From the NCBI RefSeq assembly GCF_000378605.1, contig NZ_KB905155.1:434001-498000 (forward strand): 64,000 nt of DNA, in the 5' to 3' direction. Numbering within the stretch: the first letter of the stretch is position 1; the number at the start of each line of letters is the position of its first letter. This stretch comes from Thioalkalivibrio sp. ALJ21 (GTDB lineage: Bacteria > Pseudomonadota > Gammaproteobacteria > Ectothiorhodospirales > Ectothiorhodospiraceae). Made by a program: the position numbers and the translations under genes. The notes beneath the pieces are model-generated. The model made no database searches, was not told the origin of the DNA, and was given only the letters and a program-made list of their open reading frames with translations. This document shows, one piece after another, positions 44,156 through 54,655 of this stretch.

Positions 44156-46039
44156 TCAGGCCGATCGGCGCTTGACCGACAGGGTCCCGTCACCGCGGCT
44201 GGCGTTGGCCTTGCGGCCCGGCGCCTTGCGCGGCTTTCCGGCGGCCGCATAGGCCGGGCGCTTGCCGTTGGCCGGGGCCGGGCCACGCCGCTTGGCGGCA
44301 GGCTTGCCGGGGCCGTGGGGCTTGCGCGCAGCCGGGGCGTGGCGCTCGGTCGCACGCGAGTCGCGAGTCGGGACAGAGCGCGCCATTTCCAGGCGACGGT
44401 TGGCGATATGGATATTGCCCAGGCGGCGCACCGCCGCCTCGTCCAGCGCGGCCGGCAGGTCCACATGGCTGTGGTCGTCCTGCAGGCCGATCCGGCCGAT
44501 GTCGCGGCCGTTCAGGCCACCCTCGTTGGCCAGCGCGCCGACAATCGCGCCGGGGGCGATGCCGTGATTGCGCCCGACCGGCATGTAGTAGCGCACCATG
44601 TCCGCTTCCGGCCCGCGGTCCTTGCCGCGGCTGGGGCGGGGGGCGCGGTCACGGTTGCGATCCGCACGATGACTGTCGCGCTCGGGTCGGCTGGTGGCCG
44701 CCGTCACGGGATCGTGCGCATTGGACGTGCCATCCAGCGGCGTGCCCTGGGTCGCCAGGGCGAGCAGGGCGCGGGCGAGATCGCGTTCGCCCATCTGGCC
44801 GTTGGCCAGCAGCCGGTCCAGCAGGGCGTCGAGCTGCGGCGACGCTTCGCCGGCCAGCTCGGCCTGCAGGCGCTCGGCCAGGCGCTCCTCGCGTCGGGCG
44901 ATTACGGCGGCGCGATCCGGGACCTTCTGCTCGCGCACGGGCTTGCCGGTCAGGCGTTCGATATCGCGCAGCATGCGCCGCTTGCGCGGCTCCAGGAACA
45001 GGATTGCGCGGCCCTTGCGTCCGGCACGGCCGGTACGGCCGATGCGGTGCACGTACACCTCGGCATCGCCCGGGGCGTCGTAGTTGAAGACATGGGTGAT
45101 GCGCGGGACATCGATGCCGCGGGCGGCGACGTCGGTAGCCACGATCACATCCAGGCGGCCATCGCGCAGGTCGGCGACCACGCGCTCGCGCTCGCCCTGT
45201 TCCATGTCGCCATTAAGCGGGGAGGACTGCACGCCCTGGGCATTCAGGGCCTCGGCGATCTCGGCGGTCGCGGCCTTGGTACGGGCAAACACGATCGCTG
45301 CGTCCAGTCCCGCTTCCACCTCGATCATCCGGCCCAGGGCCTCGGTCTTGTGGCGCTGGTCGACCAGGCAGTAGCTCTGGTCGATGTCGGTGCCGGCCTC
45401 GTTGCCCTCGCCAATGCGGATCTCCTGCGGCTCGCGCATGTGGCGGTGCGCGATACGGCGGATCGGTGCCGGCATGGTCGCGGAGAACAGCGTGGTCTGG
45501 CGCTCGGCCGGGGTCTGTTCGAGGATCCATTCGATCTCCTCGACAAAGCCCATGCGCAGCATCTCGTCAGCCTCGTCCAGCACCACCATGCGCAGCGCAT
45601 CCAGTGTCAGCGTGCCGCGCTTGATGTGGTCGACCACGCGGCCGGGCGTTCCGACCACGACCTGCGCACCATCGCGCAGGGCGCGGATCTGCACGCCCAT
45701 CGGCTGGCCGCCGTAGACCGGCAGGATCTCGAGCCCGTCGATGCTGGCCGCGAAGCCCTCCAGGGCGGTGGCGACCTGACCAGCCAGCTCGCGGGTCGGC
45801 GCGAGGATTAGCGCCTGCACGCGACGCTGTGCGGGATCGATCGAGTCGATCAGCGGCAGGCCGAAGGCGCCGGTCTTGCCGGTGCCGGTCTGGGCCTCGC
45901 CCAGCACGTCGTCGCCGGCCAGCAGGGCCGGGATGCACGCGGCCTGGACCGGGGTCGGGGTGGTAAAGCCCAGTTGCAACAGGGCACGGGCCAACGACTC
46001 GGACAGGCCGAGTTCGGCGAAGGAGGGGGATTCGGACAT
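44156..46039 (-). CDS. deaD: DEAD-box RNA helicase, DeaD/CsdA type
   Basis: 627 residues. The Q motif (FAELGLSESLARALLQLGF, FTTPTPVQ) is followed by Walker A AQTGTGKTGAF (about 50), PTRELAGQV, LDEADEMLRMGF (about 155), SATMPAP, and the second lobe with ATDVAARGIDVPRI and HRIGRTGRAGR. A DbpA-type RNA-binding domain lies at about 475-555 (MVRYYMPVGRNHGIAPGAIV, then RIGLQDDHSHVDLP). The tail is a basic Arg/Lys/Ala/Pro-rich disordered region. CsdA-type helicases unwind rRNA during ribosome assembly and cold adaptation. The 160 bp upstream gap to gloA could hold a cold-shock leader. Confidence 0.94.
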   Translation of the reverse strand: MSESPSFAELGLSESLARALLQLGFTTPTPVQAACIPALLAGDDVLGEAQTGTGKTGAFGLPLIDSIDPAQRRVQALILAPTRELAGQVATALEGFAASIDGLEILPVYGGQPMGVQIRALRDGAQVVVGTPGRVVDHIKRGTLTLDALRMVVLDEADEMLRMGFVEEIEWILEQTPAERQTTLFSATMPAPIRRIAHRHMREPQEIRIGEGNEAGTDIDQSYCLVDQRHKTEALGRMIEVEAGLDAAIVFARTKAATAEIAEALNAQGVQSSPLNGDMEQGERERVVADLRDGRLDVIVATDVAARGIDVPRITHVFNYDAPGDAEVYVHRIGRTGRAGRKGRAILFLEPRKRRMLRDIERLTGKPVREQKVPDRAAVIARREERLAERLQAELAGEASPQLDALLDRLLANGQMGERDLARALLALATQGTPLDGTSNAHDPVTAATSRPERDSHRADRNRDRAPRPSRGKDRGPEADMVRYYMPVGRNHGIAPGAIVGALANEGGLNGRDIGRIGLQDDHSHVDLPAALDEAAVRRLGNIHIANRRLEMARSVPTRDSRATERHAPAARKPHGPGKPAAKRRGPAPANGKRPAYAAAGKPRKAPGRKANASRGDGTLSVKRRSA

Positions 46040-46200
46040 GCTGGGGGTACTCGGGCGGGCCGGAACAAAGGCCCGGCGAAAATCGGATGAATCTACTCAG
46101 CGCGCATCATACACGAATTGCGGAACAAAATACGTCTGCGCATATGCAATAAAACTCTTGCCCGCGCACAAACACGGGCATTACGTGGGCTTGGGGTCTG

Positions 46201-46701
46201 CTACTGCCCCAGCCCGGTCAGCCGGGCCGGCTCCAGGATCTCGATCCAGTAGCCGTCCACGTCCTTCACGAAGGCGATGTCCTTCAGTCCCCCCTCGTCC
46301 GGACGCTTCACGAACTCGACATTATTCTCATCGAACCAGCGCACGGCCGCGTCCAGATCCGGTACCGAAAAGCAGATATGGCCGAAGCCCTGCGGCTCCT
46401 CGTTGCCGTCGTGGTAGTGAAAGTCGGCGTCTTTCTCCGTGCCGTAGTTGTAGGTCAGCTCCAGGATGCCGCGCTGGCTGAACATCCAGCGGGTGGCCTC
46501 GCCGCCATCCTTGGGCGGATGCGGTTCGTCCTCGCCGATTTGCGCCAGGAAGTAGAGCGTGAATTCGAAATCCGGGAAGTCCAGCGTCTTGACCAGCTGC
46601 ATGCCGAACACCCGCTGGTAGAAGTCCAGCGCCTTCTGCGGATCCTTCACGCGCAGCATGGTGTGGTTCAAGCGAAAGCCTGCGGTGGGATTGTCGCTCA
46701 T
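46201..46701 (-). CDS. gloA: Lactoylglutathione lyase (glyoxalase I)
   Basis: 166 residues from ATG 46701: MSDNPTAGFRLNHTMLRVKD, then FYQRVFGMQLVKTLDFPDF, RGILELTYNYGTEKD, GFGHICFSVPDL and DGYWIEILEP. This is the two-repeat VOC fold; metal ligands are His in NHTMLRV, Glu in ILELTYN, His in FGHICF and Glu in WIEIL. It converts the methylglyoxal-glutathione hemithioacetal to S-lactoylglutathione. The extra segment with HPPKDGGEATRWMF marks the long, eukaryote-like Zn-type form. Confidence 0.95.
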   Translation of the reverse strand: MSDNPTAGFRLNHTMLRVKDPQKALDFYQRVFGMQLVKTLDFPDFEFTLYFLAQIGEDEPHPPKDGGEATRWMFSQRGILELTYNYGTEKDADFHYHDGNEEPQGFGHICFSVPDLDAAVRWFDENNVEFVKRPDEGGLKDIAFVKDVDGYWIEILEPARLTGLGQ

Positions 46702-46867
46702 GGTGCGTCCTTGTCGGCTAAAGGAGGGGTGTCCCGGAAGACTGGAACACAGGGCCCGAGGTTCCCTCAAGTGATGGCTTCTGCGCCTGGGCGGGAGATC
46801 CAGGCTCTCCGCTGCGCTGTGGCCGGAATGACCGACCGCGCCCGAGCGATTGTGTCCTCTCGGGTCA

Positions 46868-46897
46868 TCCCGGAAACCGCAAAGCGGTTATCCGGGA
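46868..46897. repeat. Imperfect palindrome, REP-like hairpin
   Basis: TCCCGGA-AACCGC-AAA-GCGGTT-A-TCCGGGA folds into a 13-bp stem with one bulge. It sits between gloA and the lytic transglycosylase gene, upstream of gloA. It resembles scattered intergenic repeats of gammaproteobacteria; a single copy was found here. Confidence 0.55.
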
Positions 46898-46933
46898 TCT
46901 CGCGGATGGATGCCCGGGCCCGGGCAGAACCGG

Positions 46934-47575
46934 CTACTGCCGGCAGAACGGACCGAACTGGTAGAAGCGGCGGCAGCGGAATTCGGACTCGCAGCTCGCC
47001 AGCTGCGACTCGTAGCGGTCGGCGCGCTGGGCAACCTGGCGCGCCGCGGCCTGGACCTGCGGCTTGCTGCGGTAGCTGCCGCGGTTATAGCCGCCCTGGC
47101 CCTCGTGGTAGGCCAGGTACAGGTGCTCGCTATTGTGCAGGGAGACCCCGGTGATGCGCTGGGTGCGCGCGTTGTACCAGCCGATAAAGTCGGTCGCGTG
47201 CTTCATGTGCGTGCGCCGCGCCATCCGGCTTCCGGCATCCTCGCGGTACTCGCCCCAGACCGGGTCCTGCGCCTGGGCATAGCCGTAGGCAGAGGAGGGC
47301 CGGCGCCACGGGATGAACCCGAGCAGGCGCTCGCGATCCGGGCGCACATGGCTGCGGAACGAGGACTCCTGCTGGATGAACGACATCTGGGTGGCGATGG
47401 GGGTGCCCCATTCGCGTTCGGAGTCGCGGGCGTAGTCGTACCAGCGCGGCTGCTCGCGGAAGATCTCACAGATATTGCTCTGGTCCGATGGCGGCGACGG
47501 CGCGAGCGTCGCGCAGCCCGCGGTGATCGCAGCCAGCGCCAGCAGAAGGCCCGCGCGCAGCCCATTGAGCGCCAT
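46934..47575 (-). CDS. Lipoprotein lytic transglycosylase (SLT domain)
   Basis: 213 residues. The N-terminus MALNGLRAGLLLALAAITAGCATL is a lipoprotein signal with lipobox ITAGC, so it is anchored in the outer or inner membrane. The catalytic Glu is in MSFIQQESSFRSHVRP; GYAQAQDPVWGEYRE, DFIGWYNARTQRITG and YLAYHEGQGGYNRGSY complete the SLT/goose-lysozyme-like fold. It cleaves peptidoglycan between MurNAc and GlcNAc. The frame stays open upstream to 47833 through REP sequence; that extension is rejected because it would bury the lipobox. Confidence 0.9.
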   Translation of the reverse strand: MALNGLRAGLLLALAAITAGCATLAPSPPSDQSNICEIFREQPRWYDYARDSEREWGTPIATQMSFIQQESSFRSHVRPDRERLLGFIPWRRPSSAYGYAQAQDPVWGEYREDAGSRMARRTHMKHATDFIGWYNARTQRITGVSLHNSEHLYLAYHEGQGGYNRGSYRSKPQVQAAARQVAQRADRYESQLASCESEFRCRRFYQFGPFCRQ

Positions 47576-47702
47576 GGCCCGCCATTCCCCCTGATATGCC
47601 TTGCCCACCCGAATCTCCCGTTCGGTTCCCCAATGGCCGGCAGTATAAAGCACCCTCGGTCGGCGCAAAGGGCGGGTGGCGAGGGGACTCTGTGGCAGGG
47701 GC

Positions 47703-47828
47703 TGTGGGAGTGGACTTGCTTGTGGGAGAGGTCTGTGGGTTCGGGTCTGTGGGAGCGGGCTTGCCCGCGAAGCCCCCGCCCGCGTCGAACTTTGGCAAGT
47801 TCCATTCGCGGGCAAGCCCGCTCCCACA
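47703..47828. repeat. REP/BIME inverted pair (TGTGGGAGCGGG family)
   Basis: A 24-bp REP starting TGTGGGAGCGGGCTTGCC (47748-47771) and its exact reverse complement (47805-47828) face each other across 33 bp, a typical BIME. Three partial TGTGGG copies precede it (from 47703). Each REP is itself a hairpin (GCGGGC-TT-GCCCGC). It lies between the transglycosylase and aat genes. Confidence 0.9.
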
Positions 47829-47867
47829 AGCAAGCACCTGCCACAAGGAGCACTCCCACCGCTTGTG

Positions 47868-48623
47868 CTACGGGGCGGTGTTCCAGTCAGGGTCGAGTGG
47901 GCTCAGGCCGGGATCGACCCGCCAGGGCCCGGGTGCTTCGGGCGCGTGCGCGATTTCGCGGATGCGTGCGATGAACTCGCGCCGGGGGAGGGTGATCGCG
48001 CCGAGGTTGCGCAGGTGCTCGGTCTCCATCTGCACATCCACCAGGGGCCAGTCCCAGGCGACCAGGTGGCGGCACAGCCAGGCCAGCGCGATCTTGGAGG
48101 CATCGCGCTCGCGCGAGAACATCGACTCGCCGCAGAACAGCCGACCCACGGCCACGCCGTAGAGCCCGCCGATCAGGCGCGGACCGTCCCAGACCTCCAC
48201 CGAATGCGCGTGCCCCGTGCGGTGCATGGCGATGTAGGCCTGCTGCATGCTTGCGGTAATCCAGGTGCCCTCGGCGTACTCGCGCGGCCCGGCGCAGGCC
48301 TGGATCACGGCCTCGAACGCGCGGTCGAAGCTGACGGTGTAGCCGCGATTGCGGATCGCCTTTTTCAGACTGCGGTGCAGCCTGAAATGGCCCGGTTCCA
48401 GCACCGCGCGCGGGTCCGGGCTCCACCACAGGATCGGCTGCCCGGCCTCGAACCAGGGAAACACGCCGGAACGATAGGCGTTCAGCAGCCGCGGCACGGA
48501 GAGATCGCCACCCGCCGCGAGCAGGCCGTTCGGGTCGCGCAGGGCATGCCCCGGGTCCGGGAACGGCGCCTCCGGGTGCTCCGGGTCCAGCCACGGCAGC
48601 GTGATCTGCGGGCCGCCGGTCAT
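47868..48623 (-). CDS. aat: Leucyl/phenylalanyl-tRNA-protein transferase
   Basis: 251 residues. It adds Leu or Phe from charged tRNA to proteins with N-terminal Arg or Lys, marking them for ClpAP. Family landmarks in order: [111 protein letters not shown]. The start could be ATG 48623 or ATG 48638; GGAG lies nine bases before 48623. The 96-bp tandem REP array begins at 48636, right at its 5' end. Confidence 0.95.
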   Translation of the reverse strand: MTGGPQITLPWLDPEHPEAPFPDPGHALRDPNGLLAAGGDLSVPRLLNAYRSGVFPWFEAGQPILWWSPDPRAVLEPGHFRLHRSLKKAIRNRGYTVSFDRAFEAVIQACAGPREYAEGTWITASMQQAYIAMHRTGHAHSVEVWDGPRLIGGLYGVAVGRLFCGESMFSRERDASKIALAWLCRHLVAWDWPLVDVQMETEHLRNLGAITLPRREFIARIREIAHAPEAPGPWRVDPGLSPLDPDWNTAP

Positions 48624-48635
48624 GGGGTGGCGCTC

Positions 48636-48854
48636 CATCGGCCAGAGGGCTGGCCTCCTACCGGCTGGGTCCGGCGTGCGGGGTGTTGTAGGAGCGCAGC
48701 CCTCTGCGCGATCGGGCGCGGGGATAGCCCCCATCGGCCAGAGGGCTGGCCTCCTACCGGTTGGGTCCGGCGTGTGGGGTGATGTAGGAGCGCAGCCCCC
48801 TGCGCGATCGGGCGTGTGGATAGCCCCCATCGGCCAGGTGGCTGGCCTCCTACA
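48636..48854. repeat. Tandem 96-bp REP-containing repeat
   Basis: Units start at 48636, 48732 and 48828 (exact 96-bp period): two full copies and a partial third. Each unit holds two oppositely oriented REPs with the 5'-GTAG signature, one starting GTAGGAGCGCAGCCCTCTG and the other reading CAGAGGGCTGGCCTCCTAC, so it is a tandem BIME. It fills the gap between aat and the upstream gene, where aat's promoter or 5' leader would be. Confidence 0.93.
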
Positions 48855-48863
48855 ATGGGTGGT

Positions 48864-50084
48864 TCAGGGGCGGTCATCGTCGGGTTCGACGTGGCGGTAG
48901 GGCGAGTGTTCGTGCAGGCGTTTGCACTGGGTGCGCATCAGCTGGGCCTCGCGTTCGCAGAAGTCGCGCACGGGCTGGTCGAAGCCCTCGGTCAGGATCA
49001 TGTGGGCGGAGTAGGTGGGCGTGGGCAGGAAGCCGCGCGGGATCTTGTGCTCGCCCTGGGCGCCGGGCTCGAAGCGAGCCAGGCCTTCGCGGATGCAGAA
49101 CTCGATGCCCTGGTAGTAGCAGGTCTCGAAGTGCAGATCGGCCAGATCCTCGGTGCAGCCCCAGAAGCGCCCGTACAGGGTGTCGTGGCTGCGGTAGCAA
49201 AGGGCCGCGGCGATGGTCTCGTCGTCCCCCGCCTCGCCTGGGCGCCTTGCCTCGAACAGCACCACCTGGTCGCCCAGCGCCGCGGCCGTCTCCACAAAAA
49301 AGGCCTCCGACAGCGTCGGGATGCCCATGTGCTTCTCGAAGGTGTCGACGTAGAAGCGGTGAAAGCGCGCCCAGTCCTCGGGCGATCCGGTGGCTCCCGT
49401 CAGTGTGCGGAACTCGATGCCGGCCTCGTTGACGCGACGGCGTTCGCGCTTGATGTTCTTGCGCTTTTTCGAGCTGAGCGCAGCCAGGAAGTCGTCAAAG
49501 CTTTCGTAGTCGGCGTTCGTCCAGTGGTACTGGCAGCCCATGCGTTCGGCCAGCCCCATCTCGCGGGTCACGTCGAGATCATCCGCGTTCGGGAACAGGA
49601 TATTCACGCCCGAGGCGTTCAGTTCGCGCCCGCGGGTGACCAGGGCGCGCACGAGCAGGGTGCGCAGGTGATCGAAGTCCGGCGCCTCCGGGTGCACCAG
49701 CAGGCGCGGGCCAGTGGCCGGGGTGTAGGGCACGGAGACGACCAGCTTGGGGTAGTAGTTGAGCCCGTGGCGGCTCCACGCGCTCTCCCAGGCGAAGTCG
49801 AATACGAACTCGCCGTAGTTGTTGGTTTTGGCGTAGGCCGGCGCGGCCGCGACCAGCTCGTCTTCGCGGAAGATCAGCACATGCTGCGGAAACCACCCGA
49901 ACTGCCGCCCCAGGCAGCCGTGGCGTTCCAGGCCCTCCAGGAAGGCATGGCGCAGGAACGGCTCGGTGCCGCCGGTCAGGGCGTCCCAGGCGGCCGGGTC
50001 CACGTCGGCCAGGCCGTCGCGCAGCTCGATGCGCTCGGCGTGTTCTTCCGGCGGGGTTGCCTGGGTGTCGCCCTCGGCGCTCAC
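48864..50084 (-). CDS. FemAB-like GNAT-fold acyltransferase (DUF482)
   Basis: 406 residues. LGRQFGWFPQHVLIFRED, then AYAKTNNYGEFVFDFAWE, LSSKKRKNIKRERRRVNEAG and CYYQGIEFCIREGLARFEPG with AQGEHKIPRGFLP are hallmarks of the DUF482/FemAB-like family, often annotated as peptidogalycan biosynthesis protein. These are double GNAT-fold proteins thought to transfer an aminoacyl or acyl group; no substrate is established. It starts 3 bp after the trxB stop and is probably cotranscribed with trxB; aat follows beyond the REP array. Confidence 0.88.
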   Translation of the reverse strand: MSAEGDTQATPPEEHAERIELRDGLADVDPAAWDALTGGTEPFLRHAFLEGLERHGCLGRQFGWFPQHVLIFREDELVAAAPAYAKTNNYGEFVFDFAWESAWSRHGLNYYPKLVVSVPYTPATGPRLLVHPEAPDFDHLRTLLVRALVTRGRELNASGVNILFPNADDLDVTREMGLAERMGCQYHWTNADYESFDDFLAALSSKKRKNIKRERRRVNEAGIEFRTLTGATGSPEDWARFHRFYVDTFEKHMGIPTLSEAFFVETAAALGDQVVLFEARRPGEAGDDETIAAALCYRSHDTLYGRFWGCTEDLADLHFETCYYQGIEFCIREGLARFEPGAQGEHKIPRGFLPTPTYSAHMILTEGFDQPVRDFCEREAQLMRTQCKRLHEHSPYRHVEPDDDRP

Positions 50085-50087
50085 GAC

Positions 50088-51263
<1,176 letters not shown>

Positions 51264-51457
51264 TCAGGTTCGATAAGGCGGGGATTATTGGTACCCGTGG
51301 TGGCTTTGTCCAACACCGCCACCGCGCGCGAGGGTCCACCCGGATTCGACCTTGGGAAGACCCATCGACGGATACCGATTCGGTAATCGCGGGCCATAAA
51401 ACATTTTCATGTTCGAGTTTGCTGATGATTGGCCCGAACGATCACAACAAGGCCGAT

Positions 51458-51523
51458 TTATCCACCAGCGAGCGAATGCGCAAAGAATGGCGGCAGAGTG
51501 CCGGATTAGGGTTTTTATCCACA
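51458..51523. promoter_or_regulatory. Two DnaA boxes in the nrdA promoter region
   Basis: TTATCCACC at 51458-51466 (one mismatch) and TTATCCACA at 51515-51523 (perfect DnaA box), both in the same orientation, 57 bp apart. In E. coli, DnaA binds the nrdAB promoter and ties dNTP supply to replication; the same arrangement is inferred here. Confidence 0.7.
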
Positions 51524-51563
51524 GCTTGCCCACGGGTTGTGCGAGGGGTTATTCGCCTGGGAG

Positions 51564-51579
51564 ACACAAGATATTGTGT
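51564..51579. promoter_or_regulatory. NrdR box upstream of nrdA
   Basis: ACACAAGATATTGTGT is a 16-bp near-perfect palindrome matching the NrdR-box consensus (acaCwAtATaTwGtgt), 72 bp before the nrdA start. NrdR represses ribonucleotide reductase genes when dATP is plentiful. A second, weaker box about 31 bp away was not clear. Confidence 0.85.
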
Positions 51580-51651
51580 CTATGCACTTCCCGATCCCCG
51601 ATCTATAGTACTTCACGTCCATTACCCATAGTTACGCGTGAGGCCGCCACC

Positions 51652-54546
51652 ATGTACAGCGACACCCAGACCGCCGAAGCCCAAGAGGGCATCCAGTACC
51701 CGCCGCAAGCCGAGCCGTCGGCCGAGGTCCTGGCGACCAGCCCGGGCCAGCACCAGGTGATCCGCCGCAACGGCAAGGTCACCGGCTTCGACGCCTCGAA
51801 GATCGAGGTTGCGGTCACCAAGGCCTTCCTGGCGGTAGAGGGCGGCAGTGCCGCGGCCAGCCGTCGCATCCACGACATCTCCAAGGAAGTCGCCGGGCAG
51901 GTGGTCGACAGCCTGTTCCGCCGCGCCGGCACCCAGGGCATGACGGTGCACATCGAGGACATCCAGGACCAGGTGGAACTGGCCCTGATGCGTGGTGGCC
52001 ACCACAAGGTCGCGCGGGCCTATGTGATCTACCGCGAACAGCAGGCGCAAAAGCGCGCCGCCGAGGCCGCGGAGCAGGGCGTGGACGAGCAGGAGATTGC
52101 TCCGGCCGTGAACGTGACCCGCGCCGACGGCACCCAGGCCCCGCTGGACGAGGCACGCCTGCAGGCGGTGGTGGACGAGGCCTGCGCCGGCATCGAGCAG
52201 GTCGACGGCCAGAAGATCCTGACCGAGGCGCGCCGCAACCTGTTCGACGGTGTGGCCGAGAAGGACGTCTCCACCGCGCTGGTGATGGCCGCCCGTGTGA
52301 TGATCGAGCAGGAGCCGAACTACTCGCAGGTCACCGCGCGGCTGCTGATGGACGCGCTGCGCCGCGAGGCCCTGAGCTTCGTGCACGGCCGCCCGGAAGA
52401 GGCCACCCAGGCCCAGCTGGCCGAGCGCTACGCCGAGTACTTCGGCGCCTACATCAAGCGCGCCGCTGACCTGGAGCTGGTCGACAGCGAGCTGACCCGC
52501 TACAACCTCGACAAGCTGGGCGCGGCGATCAAGCCCGAGCGCGACCTGCAGTTTACCTACCTCGGCCTGCAGACCCTGTACGACCGCTACTTCATCCATT
52601 CTGACGGCACCCGCTTCGAGCTGCCGCAGGCGTTCTTCATGCGCGTGGCGATGGGCCTGGCGATCAACGAGATCGACCGCGAGGCGCGTGCGATCGAGTT
52701 CTACAACCTGCTGAGCTCGTTCGACTTCATGAGCTCCACGCCGACGCTGTTCAATTCCGGCACCCTGCGCCCGCAGCTCTCCAGCTGCTACCTGACCAGC
52801 GTCCCGGACGACCTGGACGGCATCTACAGCGCCATCCGCGACAACGCGCTGCTGTCCAAGTTTGCCGGCGGGCTCGGCAACGACTGGACCCGCGTGCGCG
52901 GCATGGGCGCCCACATCAAGGGCACCAACGGCAAGTCGCAGGGCGTGGTCCCGTTCCTGAAGGTCGCCAACGACACCGCCGTGGCCGTGAACCAGGGCGG
53001 CAAGCGCAAGGGTGCGGTGTGCGCCTACCTCGAGACCTGGCACATCGATGTCGAGGAGTTCATCGAGCTGCGCAAGAACACCGGCGACGACCGCCGCCGC
53101 ACCCACGACATGAACAGCGCCAACTGGATCCCGGACCTGTTCATGAAGCGCGTGGCCGAGGACGGCGACTGGACCCTGTTCTCCCCGAACGAGACCCCGG
53201 ACCTGCACGACCTGGTCGGCGCCGAGTTCGAGAAGCGCTACTGCGAATACGAAGAGAAGGCCGCGCGCGGCGAACTGCGTGTGCACAAGACCATGAAGGC
53301 CGTGGACCTGTGGCGGAAGATGCTCGGCATGCTGTTCGAGACCGGCCATCCGTGGATGACCTTCAAGGACCCGTGCAACCTGCGCAGCCCGCAGCAACAC
53401 ACCGGCGTGGTCCACAGCTCGAACCTGTGCACCGAGATCACCCTGAACACCTCGGACGACGAGATCGCGGTGTGCAACCTGGGCTCGATCAACCTGGCCG
53501 CGCATGTGAACGAGGCCGGCGAGCTGGACCAGGACAAGCTCGAGCAGACCGTGAACACCGCCATGCGCATGCTCGACAACGTGATCGACTACAACTACTA
53601 CTCCGTGCCGCAGGCGCGGCGCTCCAACCTGCGCCACCGCCCGGTGGGGCTGGGGGTCATGGGCTTCCAGGACGCGCTGTACAAGCTGCGCGTGCCGTAT
53701 GCCTCCGAGGCGGCGGTGGAGTTTGCCGACACCTCCATGGAGGCGGTGTCCTACTACGCCATCAAGGCCTCGACCGATCTGGCCGAGGAACGCGGGCGCT
53801 ACGAGAGCTTCCCCGGCAGCCTGTGGAGCCAGGGCATCCTGCCGATCGACTCGATCGACAAGCTGGCCGAGACCCGCGGCGACTACCTGCAGATGGACAC
53901 CACCCAGCGCCTGGAGTGGGACAAGCTGCGCAAGCGGGTGAAGAAGGTCGGCATGCGCAACTCCAACACCATGGCGATCGCGCCGACCGCGACCATCTCC
54001 AACATCTGCGGGGTCAGCCAGTCGATCGAGCCGACCTACCAGAACCTGTTCGTCAAATCGAACCTGTCCGGCGAGTTCACCGTGATCAACCCGTACCTGG
54101 TGCGCGACCTGAAAGACCGCGAGCTGTGGGACGAGGTGATGGTCAACGACCTCAAGTACTACGACGGCTCCGTGCAGCCGCTGGACCGCGTGCCGGAGGA
54201 CATCAAGGCCCTGTACGCCACCGCGTTCGAGCTGGACACCCGCTGGCTGGTCGAGGCCGCCTCGCGCCGGCAGAAGTGGATCGACCAGGCGCAGAGCCTG
54301 AACCTCTACATGGCCGAGCCCTCCGGGCCCAAGCTGGACGCCCTGTACAAGCTGGCCTGGGTGCGCGGGCTGAAGACGACCTACTACCTGCGCTCCATGG
54401 GCGCGACCCACGTGGAAAAGAGCACCGTGGCCGACTCCTCGCGCGCCAACAAGCTGAACGCCGTCTCCGGCGGCCAGCAGGCGGCCGAGCCCGAGGCCCC
54501 GAAGGCCTGCTCCATCCTCGACCCGGACTGCGAGGCCTGCCAGTAA
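51652..54546 (+). CDS. nrdA: Class Ia ribonucleoside-diphosphate reductase, alpha subunit
   Basis: 964 residues from ATG 51652 (GTGAGG eight bases upstream); the open frame further upstream crosses the promoter sites and is rejected. Two ATP-cone regions are visible: [20 protein letters not shown] (about 40-120) and INVTRADG-like [20 protein letters not shown] (about 155-240). Catalytic cysteines: [11 protein letters not shown] (about 379), NLCTEITLN with its Glu (about 593), CNLGSINLA (about 608). [21 protein letters not shown] forms the substrate loop. The C-terminus DPDCEACQ carries the swinging CxxC. The longer size reflects the second ATP cone. nrdB follows 109 bp downstream. Confidence 0.96.
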   Translation: MYSDTQTAEAQEGIQYPPQAEPSAEVLATSPGQHQVIRRNGKVTGFDASKIEVAVTKAFLAVEGGSAAASRRIHDISKEVAGQVVDSLFRRAGTQGMTVHIEDIQDQVELALMRGGHHKVARAYVIYREQQAQKRAAEAAEQGVDEQEIAPAVNVTRADGTQAPLDEARLQAVVDEACAGIEQVDGQKILTEARRNLFDGVAEKDVSTALVMAARVMIEQEPNYSQVTARLLMDALRREALSFVHGRPEEATQAQLAERYAEYFGAYIKRAADLELVDSELTRYNLDKLGAAIKPERDLQFTYLGLQTLYDRYFIHSDGTRFELPQAFFMRVAMGLAINEIDREARAIEFYNLLSSFDFMSSTPTLFNSGTLRPQLSSCYLTSVPDDLDGIYSAIRDNALLSKFAGGLGNDWTRVRGMGAHIKGTNGKSQGVVPFLKVANDTAVAVNQGGKRKGAVCAYLETWHIDVEEFIELRKNTGDDRRRTHDMNSANWIPDLFMKRVAEDGDWTLFSPNETPDLHDLVGAEFEKRYCEYEEKAARGELRVHKTMKAVDLWRKMLGMLFETGHPWMTFKDPCNLRSPQQHTGVVHSSNLCTEITLNTSDDEIAVCNLGSINLAAHVNEAGELDQDKLEQTVNTAMRMLDNVIDYNYYSVPQARRSNLRHRPVGLGVMGFQDALYKLRVPYASEAAVEFADTSMEAVSYYAIKASTDLAEERGRYESFPGSLWSQGILPIDSIDKLAETRGDYLQMDTTQRLEWDKLRKRVKKVGMRNSNTMAIAPTATISNICGVSQSIEPTYQNLFVKSNLSGEFTVINPYLVRDLKDRELWDEVMVNDLKYYDGSVQPLDRVPEDIKALYATAFELDTRWLVEAASRRQKWIDQAQSLNLYMAEPSGPKLDALYKLAWVRGLKTTYYLRSMGATHVEKSTVADSSRANKLNAVSGGQQAAEPEAPKACSILDPDCEACQ

Positions 54547-54608
54547 GGCGGCCCCGCCCACGGGCACCGAATACGCACCACAGACCGATCACAACGCACT
54601 GAACAAAA

Positions 54609-54630
54609 GGCCCGGCCACCGCGCCGGGCC
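54609..54630. promoter_or_regulatory. GC-rich hairpin between nrdA and nrdB
   Basis: GGCCCGGC (54609-54616) pairs with GCCGGGCC (54623-54630). No U-tract follows, so it is more likely an mRNA-stabilising or processing hairpin than a terminator, and may set the nrdA:nrdB ratio. Confidence 0.5.
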
Positions 54631-54655
54631 GCCACCGAAAAGAAGAGGGGACACT

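Noticed and set aside
48636-48854. 96-bp tandem repeat as a CRISPR array
   Set aside because: Units are contiguous without unique spacers, and each contains two opposed REP hairpins. No cas genes are present in the window.
51622-54567. 981-codon open frame on the minus strand opposite nrdA (and similar long frames opposite hsdM at 26231-28552, hsdR and the DUF262 gene)
   Set aside because: These are mirror frames produced by GC-rich codon use. They show low-complexity Val/Gly/His/Leu-rich composition, no family motifs, and sit exactly opposite well-identified genes.
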